A stretch of DNA of 64,000 nucleotides. Source: Laribacter hongkongensis DSM 14985. Its GTDB lineage: Bacteria; Pseudomonadota; Gammaproteobacteria; Burkholderiales; Aquaspirillaceae. This document shows, one piece after another, positions 9,285-18,112 of the stretch; the first letter of the stretch is position 1; each line of letters begins with the position of its first letter. The stretch covers positions 173,089 to 237,088 of the forward strand of contig NZ_AUHR01000006.1 of assembly GCF_000423285.1 (NCBI RefSeq), written 5' to 3'. The notes beneath the pieces were generated by a model. That model saw only the letters and a program-made list of their open reading frames with translations, was not told the DNA's origin and made no database searches. The translations under genes and the position numbers were made by a program.

Positions 9285-10026
9285 GCGCACCGGCTATGCG
9301 CGAATAGGCCGTCAGCGCCAGCTGGTGACGCGACTGGTTGACCGCAGGGTACGCCGGCGGGAAATGCAGCTCGACTTCGGTGCTGCGCTCGCCGGCCAGC
9401 CGCCACACCGAGCCCAGGAAACTGACGCCGTCGATGTAGGCCGCCGCCTCCGATACCCGGCCATGGGCATCGAGATAGCGGATCGCCACCGGCCGGATCA
9501 GGCTGCCGGCCACCCGGGCCGACTCGAACAGGGACGCCTTGAACGGCAACAGCCCCAGCCCGTCGCTGGTGGTGCCTTCAGGAAACACTGCCATGGCGTC
9601 CCCTTCCAGCATGGCGTTGGCCAGGATCTGGTTGACGCGCATGGCGTCGCGGCGGGAGGCCCGCTCGATGTAGAGGGTGCCGGCGCGCGTTACCAGCCAG
9701 CCGACCACCGGCCAGCGGCGGATTTCGCTCTTGGCCACAAAGCGGGTCGCCGACACGCTCTGGATGGCGAAAATGTCGAGCCAGGAAACGTGGTTGGCCA
9801 CGAAAAAGCTGTTGGCGCAGATCATTTCGGGCGGCTCACCCTCGACGCGCACGCGGGCGCCCAGGATCGACAGCAGGCGGTGCCCCCAGTCACGGGCGGC
9901 ATGCGCCCGGCCGGCCCGGTTCAGGCGGCCATAACGGCCGGATACCAGTACAAGGCCGCGGAACAGATGCACCACCAGCCGGCAGATGCGCCACAGGCGG
10001 ACAGGAAGGGAAACAGTGGATTTCAT
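9211..10026 (-). CDS. plsC: 1-acyl-sn-glycerol-3-phosphate acyltransferase (PlsC family)
   Basis: A 271-residue membrane-associated acyltransferase of phospholipid synthesis. It shows the catalytic HX4D motif in NHVSWLDIF and the substrate-binding motif VFPEGTTSDG. An N-terminal hydrophobic helix (WRICRLVVHLFRGLVLV) anchors it. The ATG at 10026 (MKSTVSLPVRLWR) is chosen because the longer frame would run 181 bases into mutM. mutM lies upstream on the same strand, 46 bases away, so the two may be co-transcribed. The 3' end overlaps apaH tail to tail. Confidence 0.88.
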   Translation of the reverse strand: MKSTVSLPVRLWRICRLVVHLFRGLVLVSGRYGRLNRAGRAHAARDWGHRLLSILGARVRVEGEPPEMICANSFFVANHVSWLDIFAIQSVSATRFVAKSEIRRWPVVGWLVTRAGTLYIERASRRDAMRVNQILANAMLEGDAMAVFPEGTTSDGLGLLPFKASLFESARVAGSLIRPVAIRYLDAHGRVSEAAAYIDGVSFLGSVWRLAGERSTEVELHFPPAYPAVNQSRHQLALTAYSRIAGALKLPAAESDESLDMPAGIAADQTA

Positions 10027-10072
10027 GGCCGAACGATAACGGGAATCCGGATACACCGACAAATCGCGGCGC

Positions 10073-10891
10073 TCAACGCTGGCAGGCCGGACAGAAAAAC
10101 GTCGAGCGCTGTCCCAGCCGGCAGCGCTCGACCAGGCCGCCGCAGCGGGGGCAGCTCTGGCCCTGGCGGCCGTACACGGCGTAGTCCTGCTGGAAATAAC
10201 CGGGCTTGCCGATGGCGTCGCGAAAATCGCGCAGGGTACTGCCACCGGCAGCAATGGCCCGCGCCAGCGTGTGCCTGACCGACTGCACCAGCTGCCCGGC
10301 CTCGTCCGCGGTCAGCGAGAGGGCCGGCCGGCGCGGGTCGAGCCCGGCTTCGAACAGGCTTTCGTTGGCGTAGATGTTGCCGACGCCGACCACCACGGCA
10401 TTGTCCATCAGCGCCACTTTCAGCGCCTGCCGCCGCCCGGCCAGCGCGTGCAGCAGGCCGGTGGCGTCAAACCCGTCCGACAGCGGCTCCGGCCCCAGCC
10501 GGCTGAGGAGCGGATGGCTATCGGGCGGCCCCAGGTGCCAGAGCACGGCACCGAAGCGGCGCGGGTCGTGGTAACGCACCAGATGTCCGTCATCGAGGAT
10601 GAAATCGAGGTGGTCGTGCTTTTGCGGCGGCGTGTCGTCCGGCAGGACCCGAACCGAACCGGACATGCCCAGGTGCACGATCAGCCACTGCTCGTGCCCG
10701 AAGCCGATCAGCAGGTATTTGGCCCGCCGCTCGACAGTGCGGACCTCCAGCCCCGCCAGCTTTGCGGAGAGGTCGGGGTCCACCGGCCAGCGCAGGCGCG
10801 GCTCGCGCACCGTGACGGCCTTGATCTGCCGGCCGGTCAGGTGCGGCGTCAGTCCGGCACGGACAGTTTCGACTTCGGGCAATTCGGGCAT
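10073..10891 (-). CDS. mutM: Formamidopyrimidine-DNA glycosylase MutM (Fpg)
   Basis: Base-excision repair enzyme for 8-oxoguanine. The 272-residue protein starts MPELPEVETVRAGL, which after Met removal gives the catalytic N-terminal Pro and Glu. It has the helix-two-turn-helix region with GVGNIYANESLF and a C-terminal zinc finger, CPRCG...FFCPACQ. The ATG at 10891 is dictated by the catalytic N-terminus. It is divergent from the TPR lipoprotein gene. Confidence 0.96.
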   Translation of the reverse strand: MPELPEVETVRAGLTPHLTGRQIKAVTVREPRLRWPVDPDLSAKLAGLEVRTVERRAKYLLIGFGHEQWLIVHLGMSGSVRVLPDDTPPQKHDHLDFILDDGHLVRYHDPRRFGAVLWHLGPPDSHPLLSRLGPEPLSDGFDATGLLHALAGRRQALKVALMDNAVVVGVGNIYANESLFEAGLDPRRPALSLTADEAGQLVQSVRHTLARAIAAGGSTLRDFRDAIGKPGYFQQDYAVYGRQGQSCPRCGGLVERCRLGQRSTFFCPACQR

Positions 10892-11020
10892 GAGGGTCTC
10901 CACACTCGGACAGGGCGCTGCATGATAGCTCACCCCTCCATCCTGGCCGCGATGGAACGCGCCTGCGTGTTATGCTGAGAGCACTACGCGTGTACACCGT
11001 TTATCCAGTCAGAACACTCC

Positions 11021-12763
11021 ATGAATGTCACTCGTCCGGCCTTGGGAATCCTGTTAGCCAGCCTGCTTGCGGCCTGTTCGGCCATTCGTCCGCCCGTCGC
11101 AGCCACCCCGGCTCCGGCAGCGGCGCCCAAGCCTTCCACCGAAGATAGCGACGAATCCCGCCTGCCGCGCCTGGAACTCGACGAGCGCATCCTCTTCAGC
11201 GTGGTGGCCGGTGAAATCGCCGGTCAGCGCGGCCACACCGGCGCGGCAGCCGGCACCTTCCTCGAGCTGGCAGAAGAAACCCGTGATCCGCGGCTGGCCC
11301 GGCGTGCGGCCGAGATGGCGCTGATCAGCGGCAACCTCAACCAGGCCATTTCCTCGCTGTCGCTCTGGAGTGCGCTGGACCCCGAGTCGCAGCTGGCCCG
11401 CCAGCAGCTGGCGCTGGCGCTGGTACGTGCCGGCCGGCTGGCCGATGCCCGGCCATTGCTCGACTTCCTGCTCAATTCGCCGGCGGCTGCCGCACCGCTG
11501 TTCGGCCAGCTGGCCGCACTGGCCCCGCGCCAGCCCGACAAGACCGAGGCACTGAACGTGGTGCGCGAACTGGCAGGCCGTTATCCCAAACTGCCCGAAT
11601 CACGCTTTGCCCTCGCCGCAGCCGCCACCGAAGCCGGTGCGGATGACGAGGCCGATGCCGCCATCCGCGAGCTGGCACGCCTGTCGCCCGACTGGGCCGT
11701 GCCGGTGCTGTGGCGGGTCGAACGCCTGCGCACGCAGGAACCGGCACATGCCGTGGATTTCCTCGCCAGCGCACTGGCCGACCGGCCACAGGCCTCGATC
11801 GACCTGCAACTGGCGTATCCGCGCCTCCTGGTGGCGGAAAAACGCTATGACGAAGCACGCGCCTCGTTTGCCGTGCTGGCAAAACAGGCACCGGACCATC
11901 CCGACATCCTCTACGCGCTCGGCATCCTGGCCATCGAGCAGCAGGACTACGACACGGCCGAGCAGGATTTGCAGGCCGCCCTGCAAAAAGGCTATCGCGA
12001 CCCCGATTTCATTCACCTGACCCTCGGTCAGCTGGCCGAAGAGCGCGACCAGCCCGAAGCGGCCAGCGCGCACTATCTCGCCGTCAGGTCCGGCCGCCAC
12101 TATCCGGCAGCACAGGGACGGCTGGCAGGGCTGGAAGCGAAACAGGGCAAGCTGGAATCAGGCCTTGCCCGACTGGAGCAGCTGGCACTGCAAACCGGTG
12201 GCAAGGGCGCCGAACTGGAGGTCTGGCGTGCCCAGCTGGCCCGTGATGCCGGCCAGCGCGAACGCGCCTACCGCATGCTGGGCAGTGCGCTCAAGCGTTA
12301 TCCCCAGTCCTACCTGCTGTGGTTCGAGCGCGGCATGCTGGCCGACCAGCTCAACCGTCCGCTGGATGCAGAGAAAAACCTGCGCCAGGCCCTGCGCCTG
12401 GAGCCTGAAAACGCCATGGCCCAGAACGCGCTGGGCTACATGCTGGCCAACCGAGGCGTCAAGCTCAGGGAAGCGCGCAGCCTGATCGAAAAGGCGGTCG
12501 CGCAGGAACCGGAAAACGGCATGATCCTCGACAGCATGGGCTGGGTGGAATTCCGGCTCGGCCGCTATCCGCAGGCGCTGGAATGGCTGGAAAAAGCCTA
12601 TCGCCGCTTGCCTGACGGCGAAATTGCAGCCCATATTGTGGAAACGCTGATCAAGCTCGACCGTCCGGACGAGGCCCGCAACCGTGCGGCCAAAGCCTTG
12701 CAGGACCATGCCGACCATGACGTGCTCACCGGCACGCTCAAACGCCTGAAACTCGCGCCATGA
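11021..12763 (+). CDS. TPR-repeat lipoprotein, probably outer-membrane
   Basis: A 580-residue protein with a lipoprotein signal peptide: the helix GILLASLL and lipobox LLAAC put the lipidated Cys near residue 19. An Ala/Pro linker follows, and the rest is tetratricopeptide repeats across the whole length; WLEKAYRRLPDG near the C-terminus is a late one. Such proteins are common upstream of lolB in betaproteobacteria and may scaffold envelope complexes, but no specific function is known to me. Its TGA overlaps the lolB ATG by four bases. Confidence 0.8.
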   Translation: MNVTRPALGILLASLLAACSAIRPPVAATPAPAAAPKPSTEDSDESRLPRLELDERILFSVVAGEIAGQRGHTGAAAGTFLELAEETRDPRLARRAAEMALISGNLNQAISSLSLWSALDPESQLARQQLALALVRAGRLADARPLLDFLLNSPAAAAPLFGQLAALAPRQPDKTEALNVVRELAGRYPKLPESRFALAAAATEAGADDEADAAIRELARLSPDWAVPVLWRVERLRTQEPAHAVDFLASALADRPQASIDLQLAYPRLLVAEKRYDEARASFAVLAKQAPDHPDILYALGILAIEQQDYDTAEQDLQAALQKGYRDPDFIHLTLGQLAEERDQPEAASAHYLAVRSGRHYPAAQGRLAGLEAKQGKLESGLARLEQLALQTGGKGAELEVWRAQLARDAGQRERAYRMLGSALKRYPQSYLLWFERGMLADQLNRPLDAEKNLRQALRLEPENAMAQNALGYMLANRGVKLREARSLIEKAVAQEPENGMILDSMGWVEFRLGRYPQALEWLEKAYRRLPDGEIAAHIVETLIKLDRPDEARNRAAKALQDHADHDVLTGTLKRLKLAP

Positions 12764-13320
12764 TGAAACCGCTGTCCCGCAGCCTGATGCTGCTGTGCCT
12801 GCTGGGGCTGGCTGCCTGCGCCCAGTTGCGCCCGGTATCCATGCCCGTGGTCGAAGGCCAGGGTGAACCGACAGACTTCCGGCTGGAAGGTCGTCTGGCC
12901 GTCCGCGCCGACGGCAAGGGCTATTACGCCAACTTTGACTGGCTGCGCCGCCAGGGGGATGACGACATCGCCATCCTCAACCCGCTGGGACAGATTCTCG
13001 CGACCCTGACGCGCGAAAACGGTCTGGTCTGCCTGCGGGAAAAAGACCGTCAGCGCTGCGCTGACGACACCGAAACACTGACCCGCGAAACCCTCGGCTG
13101 GCCGCTGCCGCTCGACAATCTCGGCTGGTGGATCGCAGGCCAGCCGGCCCCCGGACCGTGGCGGCCGATTACCGGAGGCTTCGAGCAGGACGGCTGGAGC
13201 ATCAAGGCCGAAGAACCGGCCGAGACCGCCGACGGCCCGCGCCCGCGGCGCGTGATCCTGACCCGCGGCCCCCAGCTGGAAATCCGCTTTGCCCTCAACG
13301 CCTGGCAGCCCACACGCTGA
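12760..13320 (+). CDS. lolB: Outer-membrane lipoprotein receptor LolB
   Basis: Accepts lipoproteins from LolA and inserts them in the outer membrane. The 186-residue precursor has a signal peptide with lipobox GLAAC (Cys near residue 20), then the FRLEGRLAVR...YYANFDWLRR beta-sheet region typical of LolB. The later DNLGWWIAGQPAPG segment matches the family. It is translationally coupled to the TPR lipoprotein gene and sits 27 bases before ispE, the classic lolB-ispE-prs order. Confidence 0.9.
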   Translation: MMKPLSRSLMLLCLLGLAACAQLRPVSMPVVEGQGEPTDFRLEGRLAVRADGKGYYANFDWLRRQGDDDIAILNPLGQILATLTRENGLVCLREKDRQRCADDTETLTRETLGWPLPLDNLGWWIAGQPAPGPWRPITGGFEQDGWSIKAEEPAETADGPRPRRVILTRGPQLEIRFALNAWQPTR

Positions 13321-13347
13321 CCGGCCTTTTCGCTGCCTTCGCTTGCC

Positions 13348-14184
13348 ATGACGTATCAACGCTTCCCGGCTCCGGCCAAACTGAACCTGACCCTGAGCGT
13401 GGTGGGCCGCCGTGCCGACGGCTACCACTTGCTGGAAACCGTGTTCCGCTTCATCGACCTGTGCGATGACATCGAACTGGCCGTGCGCACGGACGGCGCC
13501 ATCGTTCTGGACACCCCCTTGCCCGGCGTTTCCCCCGAAAGCGACCTTACGGTCCGGGCTGCCCGGGCACTGCAACAGGCCAGCGGCAGCCCACTGGGTG
13601 CCAGCATCCGCGTGACCAAGCGCATCCCCATGGGCGGCGGACTGGGGGGCGGCAGCTCGGATGCTGCAACGGTCCTCCTGGCACTGAACCGGCTGTGGGG
13701 CTGTGGTTTCCCGCGGGAAAGACTCCAGGCCATCGGCCTGACGCTGGGTGCCGACGTGCCGGTATTCGTGTTTGGAGAAGCAGCCTTTGCCAGCGGAATC
13801 GGCGAAGAATTAACACCTTGCGAAGTGCCGGATGCCTGGTACGTCGTGCTGGACCCAGGCGTATCCGTACCCACCGCGAAAATTTTTTCGTCCACGCTGT
13901 TGACACGCGATTCGCCCATCTCCATAATGCGAAGCCTCTCGGGGGCAACAAAACGCAGAAACGATCTGCAAGCTGTTGTTTTCCAAGAGTTTCCGCAGGT
14001 TGCAAGGTGTCATGAAGTGCTCAGCGAATATGGCGAAGCCCTCATGACAGGATCGGGAAGCTGTGTCTTTCTGGAATGTCCGACCGAACAGCATGCACGG
14101 ACAGTTTACCGTTCGGTGTCGCAGGACTACCGGGGGTTTGTGGTCAAGGGACTGCAACGCCATCCGGTCTGCGGGATCGAGTAA
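13348..14184 (+). CDS. ispE: 4-diphosphocytidyl-2-C-methyl-D-erythritol kinase IspE
   Basis: GHMP-family kinase of the non-mevalonate isoprenoid pathway, 278 residues. It starts with FPAPAKLNLTLSVVGRRADGYH (substrate-binding Lys and Asp region). The ATP-binding motif PMGGGLGGGSSDAA is at about residues 94-107 and the GHMP C-terminal motif is LMTGSGSCVF. It forms the usual run lolB-ispE-tRNA-Gln-prs. A strong promoter-like sequence lies inside its 3' third (listed separately). Confidence 0.95.
   Translation: MTYQRFPAPAKLNLTLSVVGRRADGYHLLETVFRFIDLCDDIELAVRTDGAIVLDTPLPGVSPESDLTVRAARALQQASGSPLGASIRVTKRIPMGGGLGGGSSDAATVLLALNRLWGCGFPRERLQAIGLTLGADVPVFVFGEAAFASGIGEELTPCEVPDAWYVVLDPGVSVPTAKIFSSTLLTRDSPISIMRSLSGATKRRNDLQAVVFQEFPQVARCHEVLSEYGEALMTGSGSCVFLECPTEQHARTVYRSVSQDYRGFVVKGLQRHPVCGIE
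13900..13928 (+). promoter_or_regulatory. Sigma-70-like promoter inside ispE
   Basis: TTGACA at 13900-13905 and CATAAT at 13923-13928 with exactly 17 bases between them. The -35 is a perfect consensus and the -10 matches five of six positions. Transcription would start near 13935, about 255 bases before tRNA-Gln, and could supply tRNA-Gln and prs independently of lolB-ispE. Confidence 0.6.
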
Positions 14185-14191
14185 AGGTTAC

Positions 14192-14266
14192 TGGGGAGTC
14201 GCCAAGTGGTAAGGCACCGGATTTTGATTCCGGCATTCGTAGGTTCGATCCCTACCTCCCCAGCCA
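14192..14266 (+). tRNA. tRNA-Gln (anticodon TTG), CCA encoded
   Basis: Acceptor arms TGGGGAG (14192-14198) and CTCCCCA (14256-14262) pair fully, followed by G and an encoded CCA. The D arm (GCCAAGTGGTAAGGC), an anticodon loop centred on TTG in GGATTTTGATTCC, and the T arm (GTAGGTTCGATCCCTAC) are all standard. It lies 7 bases after ispE. Confidence 0.97.
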
Positions 14267-14300
14267 CAATACAACTTCCAATTCGACGAATGTGAAGCCA

Positions 14301-14338
14301 AGCGTGTAAGTTGAAGCTGACTTACACGCTTTTTGTTT
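14301..14338 (+). terminator. Rho-independent terminator after tRNA-Gln
   Basis: An 11-bp perfect stem (14301-14311 with 14320-14330), 8-base loop, then T-rich sequence (TTTTTGTTT) into the prs leader. It probably ends or attenuates the ispE-tRNA-Gln transcript 20 bases before prs. Some read-through or a separate promoter must feed prs. Confidence 0.85.
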
Positions 14339-14357
14339 GTCTTGATCGGAACGCACC

Positions 14358-15311
14358 ATGGCCGCCTACGATAGCTTGATGGTCTTTACCGGGACCGCCA
14401 ATCCGGAGCTCGCGCAAAACGTCGTCAAACACCTCGACATTACTCTGGGGCGCGCCGACGTCGGCCGTTTCAGCGATGGTGAAGTCGCCATCGAGCTCCT
14501 CGAAAACGTGCGCGGACGCGACGTTTTCGTCCTGCAGTCGACCTGTGCGCCGACCAATGACAACCTGATGGAAATCCTGACCATGGTCGACGCCCTCAAG
14601 CGCGCCTCGGCCGGCCGGATCACCGCAGCCATCCCCTACTTCGGCTATGCCCGCCAGGACCGCCGTCCGCGCTCGGCCCGCGTGCCGATCACGGCCAAGC
14701 TGGTCGCCAACATGCTCACCAGCGCCGGCATCGACCGCGTACTGACCGTTGACCTGCATGCCGACCAGATCCAGGGCTTCTTCGACATCCCGGTGGACAA
14801 CATCTACGCTACCCCGGTACTGCTCAAGGACATCCAGAGCCAGCACATCGAAAACCTGACCGTGGTCAGCCCGGACATCGGCGGCGTGGTACGTGCCCGC
14901 GCCATGGCCAAGGCCCTCGGCGCTGATCTTGCCATCATCGACAAGCGTCGCCCCAAGGCCAACGTGGCCGAAGTGATGAACATCATCGGCGACATCCAGG
15001 GCCGTACCTGCCTGATCGTCGACGACATGATCGACACCGCCAACACGCTCTGCAAGGCCGCTGCCGCGCTCAAGCAGAAGGGTGCCGCCCGCGTGCTGGC
15101 CTACGCCACCCACGCCGTGCTGTCCGGCCAGGCCGTCGAACGCATCCGTACCTCGGAAATCGACCAGGTTGTCGTGACCGACACCATTCCGACCTCACCG
15201 GAAGCCGCTGCCTGTCCGAACATCCGCGTGGTGTCGATCGCCGGCCTGCTGGCCGAAACGCTGCGCCGCATCAACAACGAAGAGTCGGTCAGCTACCTCT
15301 TTATGGAATGA
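14358..15311 (+). CDS. prs: Ribose-phosphate pyrophosphokinase
   Basis: Makes PRPP from ribose 5-phosphate and ATP for nucleotide, His and Trp synthesis. The 317-residue product shows the class I PRPP synthetase features: the [10 protein letters not shown] segment, the flexible-loop motif [35 protein letters not shown], and the PRPP loop [11 protein letters not shown]. Length and motifs are normal. The gene directly follows tRNA-Gln and a terminator hairpin. Confidence 0.97.
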   Translation: MAAYDSLMVFTGTANPELAQNVVKHLDITLGRADVGRFSDGEVAIELLENVRGRDVFVLQSTCAPTNDNLMEILTMVDALKRASAGRITAAIPYFGYARQDRRPRSARVPITAKLVANMLTSAGIDRVLTVDLHADQIQGFFDIPVDNIYATPVLLKDIQSQHIENLTVVSPDIGGVVRARAMAKALGADLAIIDKRRPKANVAEVMNIIGDIQGRTCLIVDDMIDTANTLCKAAAALKQKGAARVLAYATHAVLSGQAVERIRTSEIDQVVVTDTIPTSPEAAACPNIRVVSIAGLLAETLRRINNEESVSYLFME

Positions 15312-15344
15312 TTCCGGCGCCACGCCCCGTGCGTGGCGTCACCC

Positions 15345-15377
15345 GACACCGGCTGGTCGCGGTCGGCGTCTTTTTTT
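15345..15377 (+). terminator. Terminator between prs and rplY
   Basis: GAC-A-CCG pairs with CGG-C-GTC (one mismatch) and is followed by seven Ts (15371-15377). A second perfect 8-bp hairpin (15318-15325 with 15331-15338) lies just upstream without its own T-run. Confidence 0.75.
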
Positions 15378-15394
15378 GACCTCTGGAGTTTTTC

Positions 15395-15952
15395 ATGACC
15401 ATCGAAATCCAAGCCCAACAGCGTGCCGATCAGGGTTCGAGTGCGAGCCGCCGCCTGCGTCGCGCTGGCGTGGTGCCGGGCGTTGTCTACGGTGCCGGCA
15501 AGGCCGCCGTTGCCATCAGCTTCGACCACAACACCCTCTACTACGCGCTGCAAAAAGAAGGTTTCCACAGCAGCATCCTCAACCTGGTGATCGACGGCGC
15601 GACCGAACAGGTGTTCGTGCGCGACGTGCAGATGCACGCCTTCAAGCCGCAAGTCCAGCACATCGACTTCCAGCGCGTTGACGCCAACACCGTCATCGAA
15701 GCCAAGGTACCGTTCAAGTTCATCAACGGCGAAATCTCCCCGGCCGTGAAGATGAACGGCAAGATCATCGGCCACCTGCTGAACGCTGCCGTGGTGCGCT
15801 GCCTGCCGGCCAACCTGCCGGCCGCAATCGAAGTCGACCTGTCCACCCTGGTCGCCGGCGAATCCGTGCACCTGTCCAGCATCAAGCTGCCGGAAGGCGT
15901 GGAATTTGCCTCGCTGCGCAGCGGCAAGGACCTGTCGGTCGCCCGCGCCTGA
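15395..15952 (+). CDS. rplY: 50S ribosomal protein L25, CTC (long) form
   Basis: A 185-residue member of the L25/CTC family that binds 5S rRNA. The N-terminal L25 domain (about 1-92) includes [15 protein letters not shown] and the HIDFQRV motif. The C-terminal beta (TL5-like) domain fills the rest, as in the long form of betaproteobacteria. It has a GGAG ribosome-binding site 10 bases before ATG. It is bracketed by terminators, so probably a single-gene transcript. Confidence 0.95.
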
Positions 15953-15978
15953 TCCGCGCAAGGCTTCCGCCTCCAGAC

Positions 15979-16005
15979 GGCTCGCGCCCCGGCGCGGGCC
16001 GTTTT
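15979..16005 (+). terminator. Terminator after rplY
   Basis: A nine-bp GC-rich stem with one G-T pair (15979-15987 with 15992-16000), a 4-base loop, then GTTTT. It sits between rplY and pth. Confidence 0.75.
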
Positions 16006-16029
16006 GCCATCTTCAATGTGACCATTCGC

Positions 16030-16599
16030 ATGAGCACCATCCGTCTGATCGTCGGGCTCGGCAATCCCGGCCCCGAATATGCTGCCACCCGCCACAATGC
16101 CGGTGCCTGGTTCACCGACCAGGCAGCCCGCCGCGAGCACGCCACGCCGCGGCTGGAATCCAAGTTTTTCGGACTTTACGCCCGCTCGGGCGAACTGCAC
16201 TTCGTGTGGCCGCAAACCTACATGAACGCTTCGGGCAAAAGCGTGGCCGCCGTCGCCCGCTTCTACAAGATCCTGCCCGAGGAAATCCTCGTCGTGCATG
16301 ACGAGCTCGACCTGCCGCCCGGCAGCGCCCGCTTCAAGAAAGGCGGAGGCCACGGGGGACACAACGGTCTGCGCGACATCCACTCGGCGCTGGGCACGCC
16401 GGATTACTGGCGCCTGCGCCTCGGCATCGGCCATCCGGGCGACAAGAGCCAGGTAGCGCATTTCGTACTGAAGCCGCCGCGCAGCGAAGAGCAGACGCTG
16501 ATCGACATCGCCATCGGCCACGCTCTGGATACGTTGCCTGACGTGCTCCGCGGTGACTTTCCGGCCGCGATGAAAACCCTGCATACCGCAGCCAAGTAA
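16030..16599 (+). CDS. pth: Peptidyl-tRNA hydrolase
   Basis: Frees peptides from prematurely dropped peptidyl-tRNA. The protein (189 aa from this ATG) has [12 protein letters not shown], the catalytic His in TRHNAGAWF, the Asn in TYMNASG, and [11 protein letters not shown] followed by [16 protein letters not shown] at 16018 is an equally open start four codons upstream; the ATG is chosen because family members begin one or two residues before the [11 protein letters not shown] strand. Confidence 0.95.
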
Positions 16600-16680
16600 C
16601 ACAATCCGGCCAGGCAATCCCGCACGGCCTGCGGGCAGCATCACCGGCAAGCGGATGTGCTTCCGGTCAGCACAGCCACG

Positions 16681-16740
16681 GCCGTTTGCCGTTTGCCGTT
16701 TGCCGTTTGCCGTTTGCCGTTTGCCGTTTGCCGTTTGCCG
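16681..16740 (+). repeat. GCCGTTT heptanucleotide tandem repeat
   Basis: Eight perfect GCCGTTT units plus a partial GCCG, in the gap between pth and the FKBP gene. A seven-base unit shifts reading frame with each gain or loss, but no supported gene spans it. It lies about 37 bases from a terminator hairpin. No other structure is seen in the 228-base gap. Confidence 0.95.
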
Positions 16741-16776
16741 GCACCGTACACGATCTTCCCTGGCAACCGGACATGG

Positions 16777-16804
16777 AAAAGGCGCCCTTTGCAGGACGCC
16801 TTTT
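16777..16804. terminator. Bidirectional terminator between pth and the FKBP gene
   Basis: AAAAGGCG (16777-16784) and CGCCTTTT (16797-16804) form a perfect stem that gives a U-run in both directions; the stem extends inward with one mismatch. It lies between convergent pth (plus) and FKBP (minus) genes. Confidence 0.85.
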
Positions 16805-16827
16805 CTGCGCTTGTCCCCCGGCCAGAC

Positions 16828-17172
16828 TCAGCCTACGCGCAGCAACTCCACTTCAAACACCAGCGTGGCATTGGGCGGAATCACGCCGCCGGCCCCGCGG
16901 GCGCCGTAGCCGAGTGCCGCCGGAATGGTCAGCTTGCGCTTGCCGCCTTCTTTCATGCCGGCCACACCTTCGTCCCAGCCCTTGATCACACGCCCGGCAC
17001 CCAGCGGAAAGCTGAACGGCTGGGCGCGGTCCACGCTGGAATCAAACTTGCGGCCGTCGGTCAGCCAGCCGGTGTAGTGCACGGTGACTTCCTGTCCCTT
17101 GACCGCTTCGGCCCCCTGCCCCACGGACAGTTCTTCGATCACCAGGCCGCTGGCCGTCGTCATGCTGCTCAT
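16828..17172 (-). CDS. FKBP-type peptidyl-prolyl cis-trans isomerase
   Basis: A 114-residue single FKBP domain without a signal peptide, so probably cytoplasmic. Family segments include [34 protein letters not shown], and [19 protein letters not shown] before [10 protein letters not shown]. It is the short stand-alone form seen in Neisseria and relatives. It converges on pth with a shared terminator. Confidence 0.93.
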   Translation of the reverse strand: MSSMTTASGLVIEELSVGQGAEAVKGQEVTVHYTGWLTDGRKFDSSVDRAQPFSFPLGAGRVIKGWDEGVAGMKEGGKRKLTIPAALGYGARGAGGVIPPNATLVFEVELLRVG

Positions 17173-17265
17173 GCTGTTGCTCCTTGTCAGTCAGGCTGCT
17201 GATTGTAGTGTCTGCCACGCTGGCTATAAATCGAATTCAGAGGCCTCTTTCGTGAAAGGCATGTC

Positions 17266-18033
17266 ATGGATATCCCGCATGAGCCGGTCCGCCCGGCGCT
17301 ACCTGCCGTCCGCCGTGTCAATGCATTCGCTCCCCTTGGCTGGTGCCTGCACGCCCTGACCGACCTGCAACGGGCATGGCTGCCGGCCCTGTTTTACGGC
17401 GTGGCCTTTGTGGTCATGGGCTTCCTGCTGTTCGGCCTGTTCGCCCGTTCGCCGGTGATGGTGATGACACTGTCGGCCGCCTTCCTGCTGCTGGGCCCGT
17501 TCCTGGCCGCCGGGCTCTATGCCATTGCCCGCGACCTCGAACGTACCGGCACGGCATCGCTGCGGGTATCGCTGACGGCATGGCGTGGCAACGTGCAGTC
17601 CGTCACCCTGTTTGCCGCCCTGCTCGCCATCATGACCTTCATCTGGTTCCGGGTGTCCCTGCTGGTGTTTGCCCTGTTTGCCACCGGGCCGCTGCCGACG
17701 CTGGACAGCCTGCTGACTCAGATGTTCGCTCCGGCTGACACCACCTTGCTCGTGCTGTGGTTCGGCATCGGCCTGGCTTTTGCCGCACTGGTGTTCGTGG
17801 TCAGCGTGGTATCGATCCCGATGATGATCGACCGCGAGATCGATGCATTCAGCGCCATGCTGGTCAGCCTGCGGGCGGTCCGCGCCAACCTGCCGGCCAT
17901 GCTGGTCTGGGCCGCCCTGCTGGCCGGGCTGGCCCTGGCCGGGTTTGCCAGCGGCACACTGGGGCTGGCCGTCACCATGCCGATTGCCGGACTGGCCAGC
18001 TGGCACGCCTACCGCGACATGGTGAGCGGCTGA
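17266..18033 (+). CDS. DUF2189 integral membrane protein
   Basis: A 255-residue protein with about six membrane helices (for example FYGVAFVVMGFLLFGLF, AAFLLLGPFLAAGLYAIA, LVLWFGIGLAFAALVFVVSVV) and a short soluble N-terminus. The GPFLAAGLYAIARDLE and SIPMMIDREIDAF segments are typical of the DUF2189 family, whose function is unknown. It is likely in the inner membrane. It lies 79 bases upstream of the MerR/cobalamin regulator on the same strand. Confidence 0.8.
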   Translation: MDIPHEPVRPALPAVRRVNAFAPLGWCLHALTDLQRAWLPALFYGVAFVVMGFLLFGLFARSPVMVMTLSAAFLLLGPFLAAGLYAIARDLERTGTASLRVSLTAWRGNVQSVTLFAALLAIMTFIWFRVSLLVFALFATGPLPTLDSLLTQMFAPADTTLLVLWFGIGLAFAALVFVVSVVSIPMMIDREIDAFSAMLVSLRAVRANLPAMLVWAALLAGLALAGFASGTLGLAVTMPIAGLASWHAYRDMVSG

Positions 18034-18112
18034 ACCTGCCGACAGGAGGCAGGGGCATTTCCACACCGGCCCTTGCAGGCGAGGCAAGCGGACATGGCAT
18101 AATCGCCGCACC

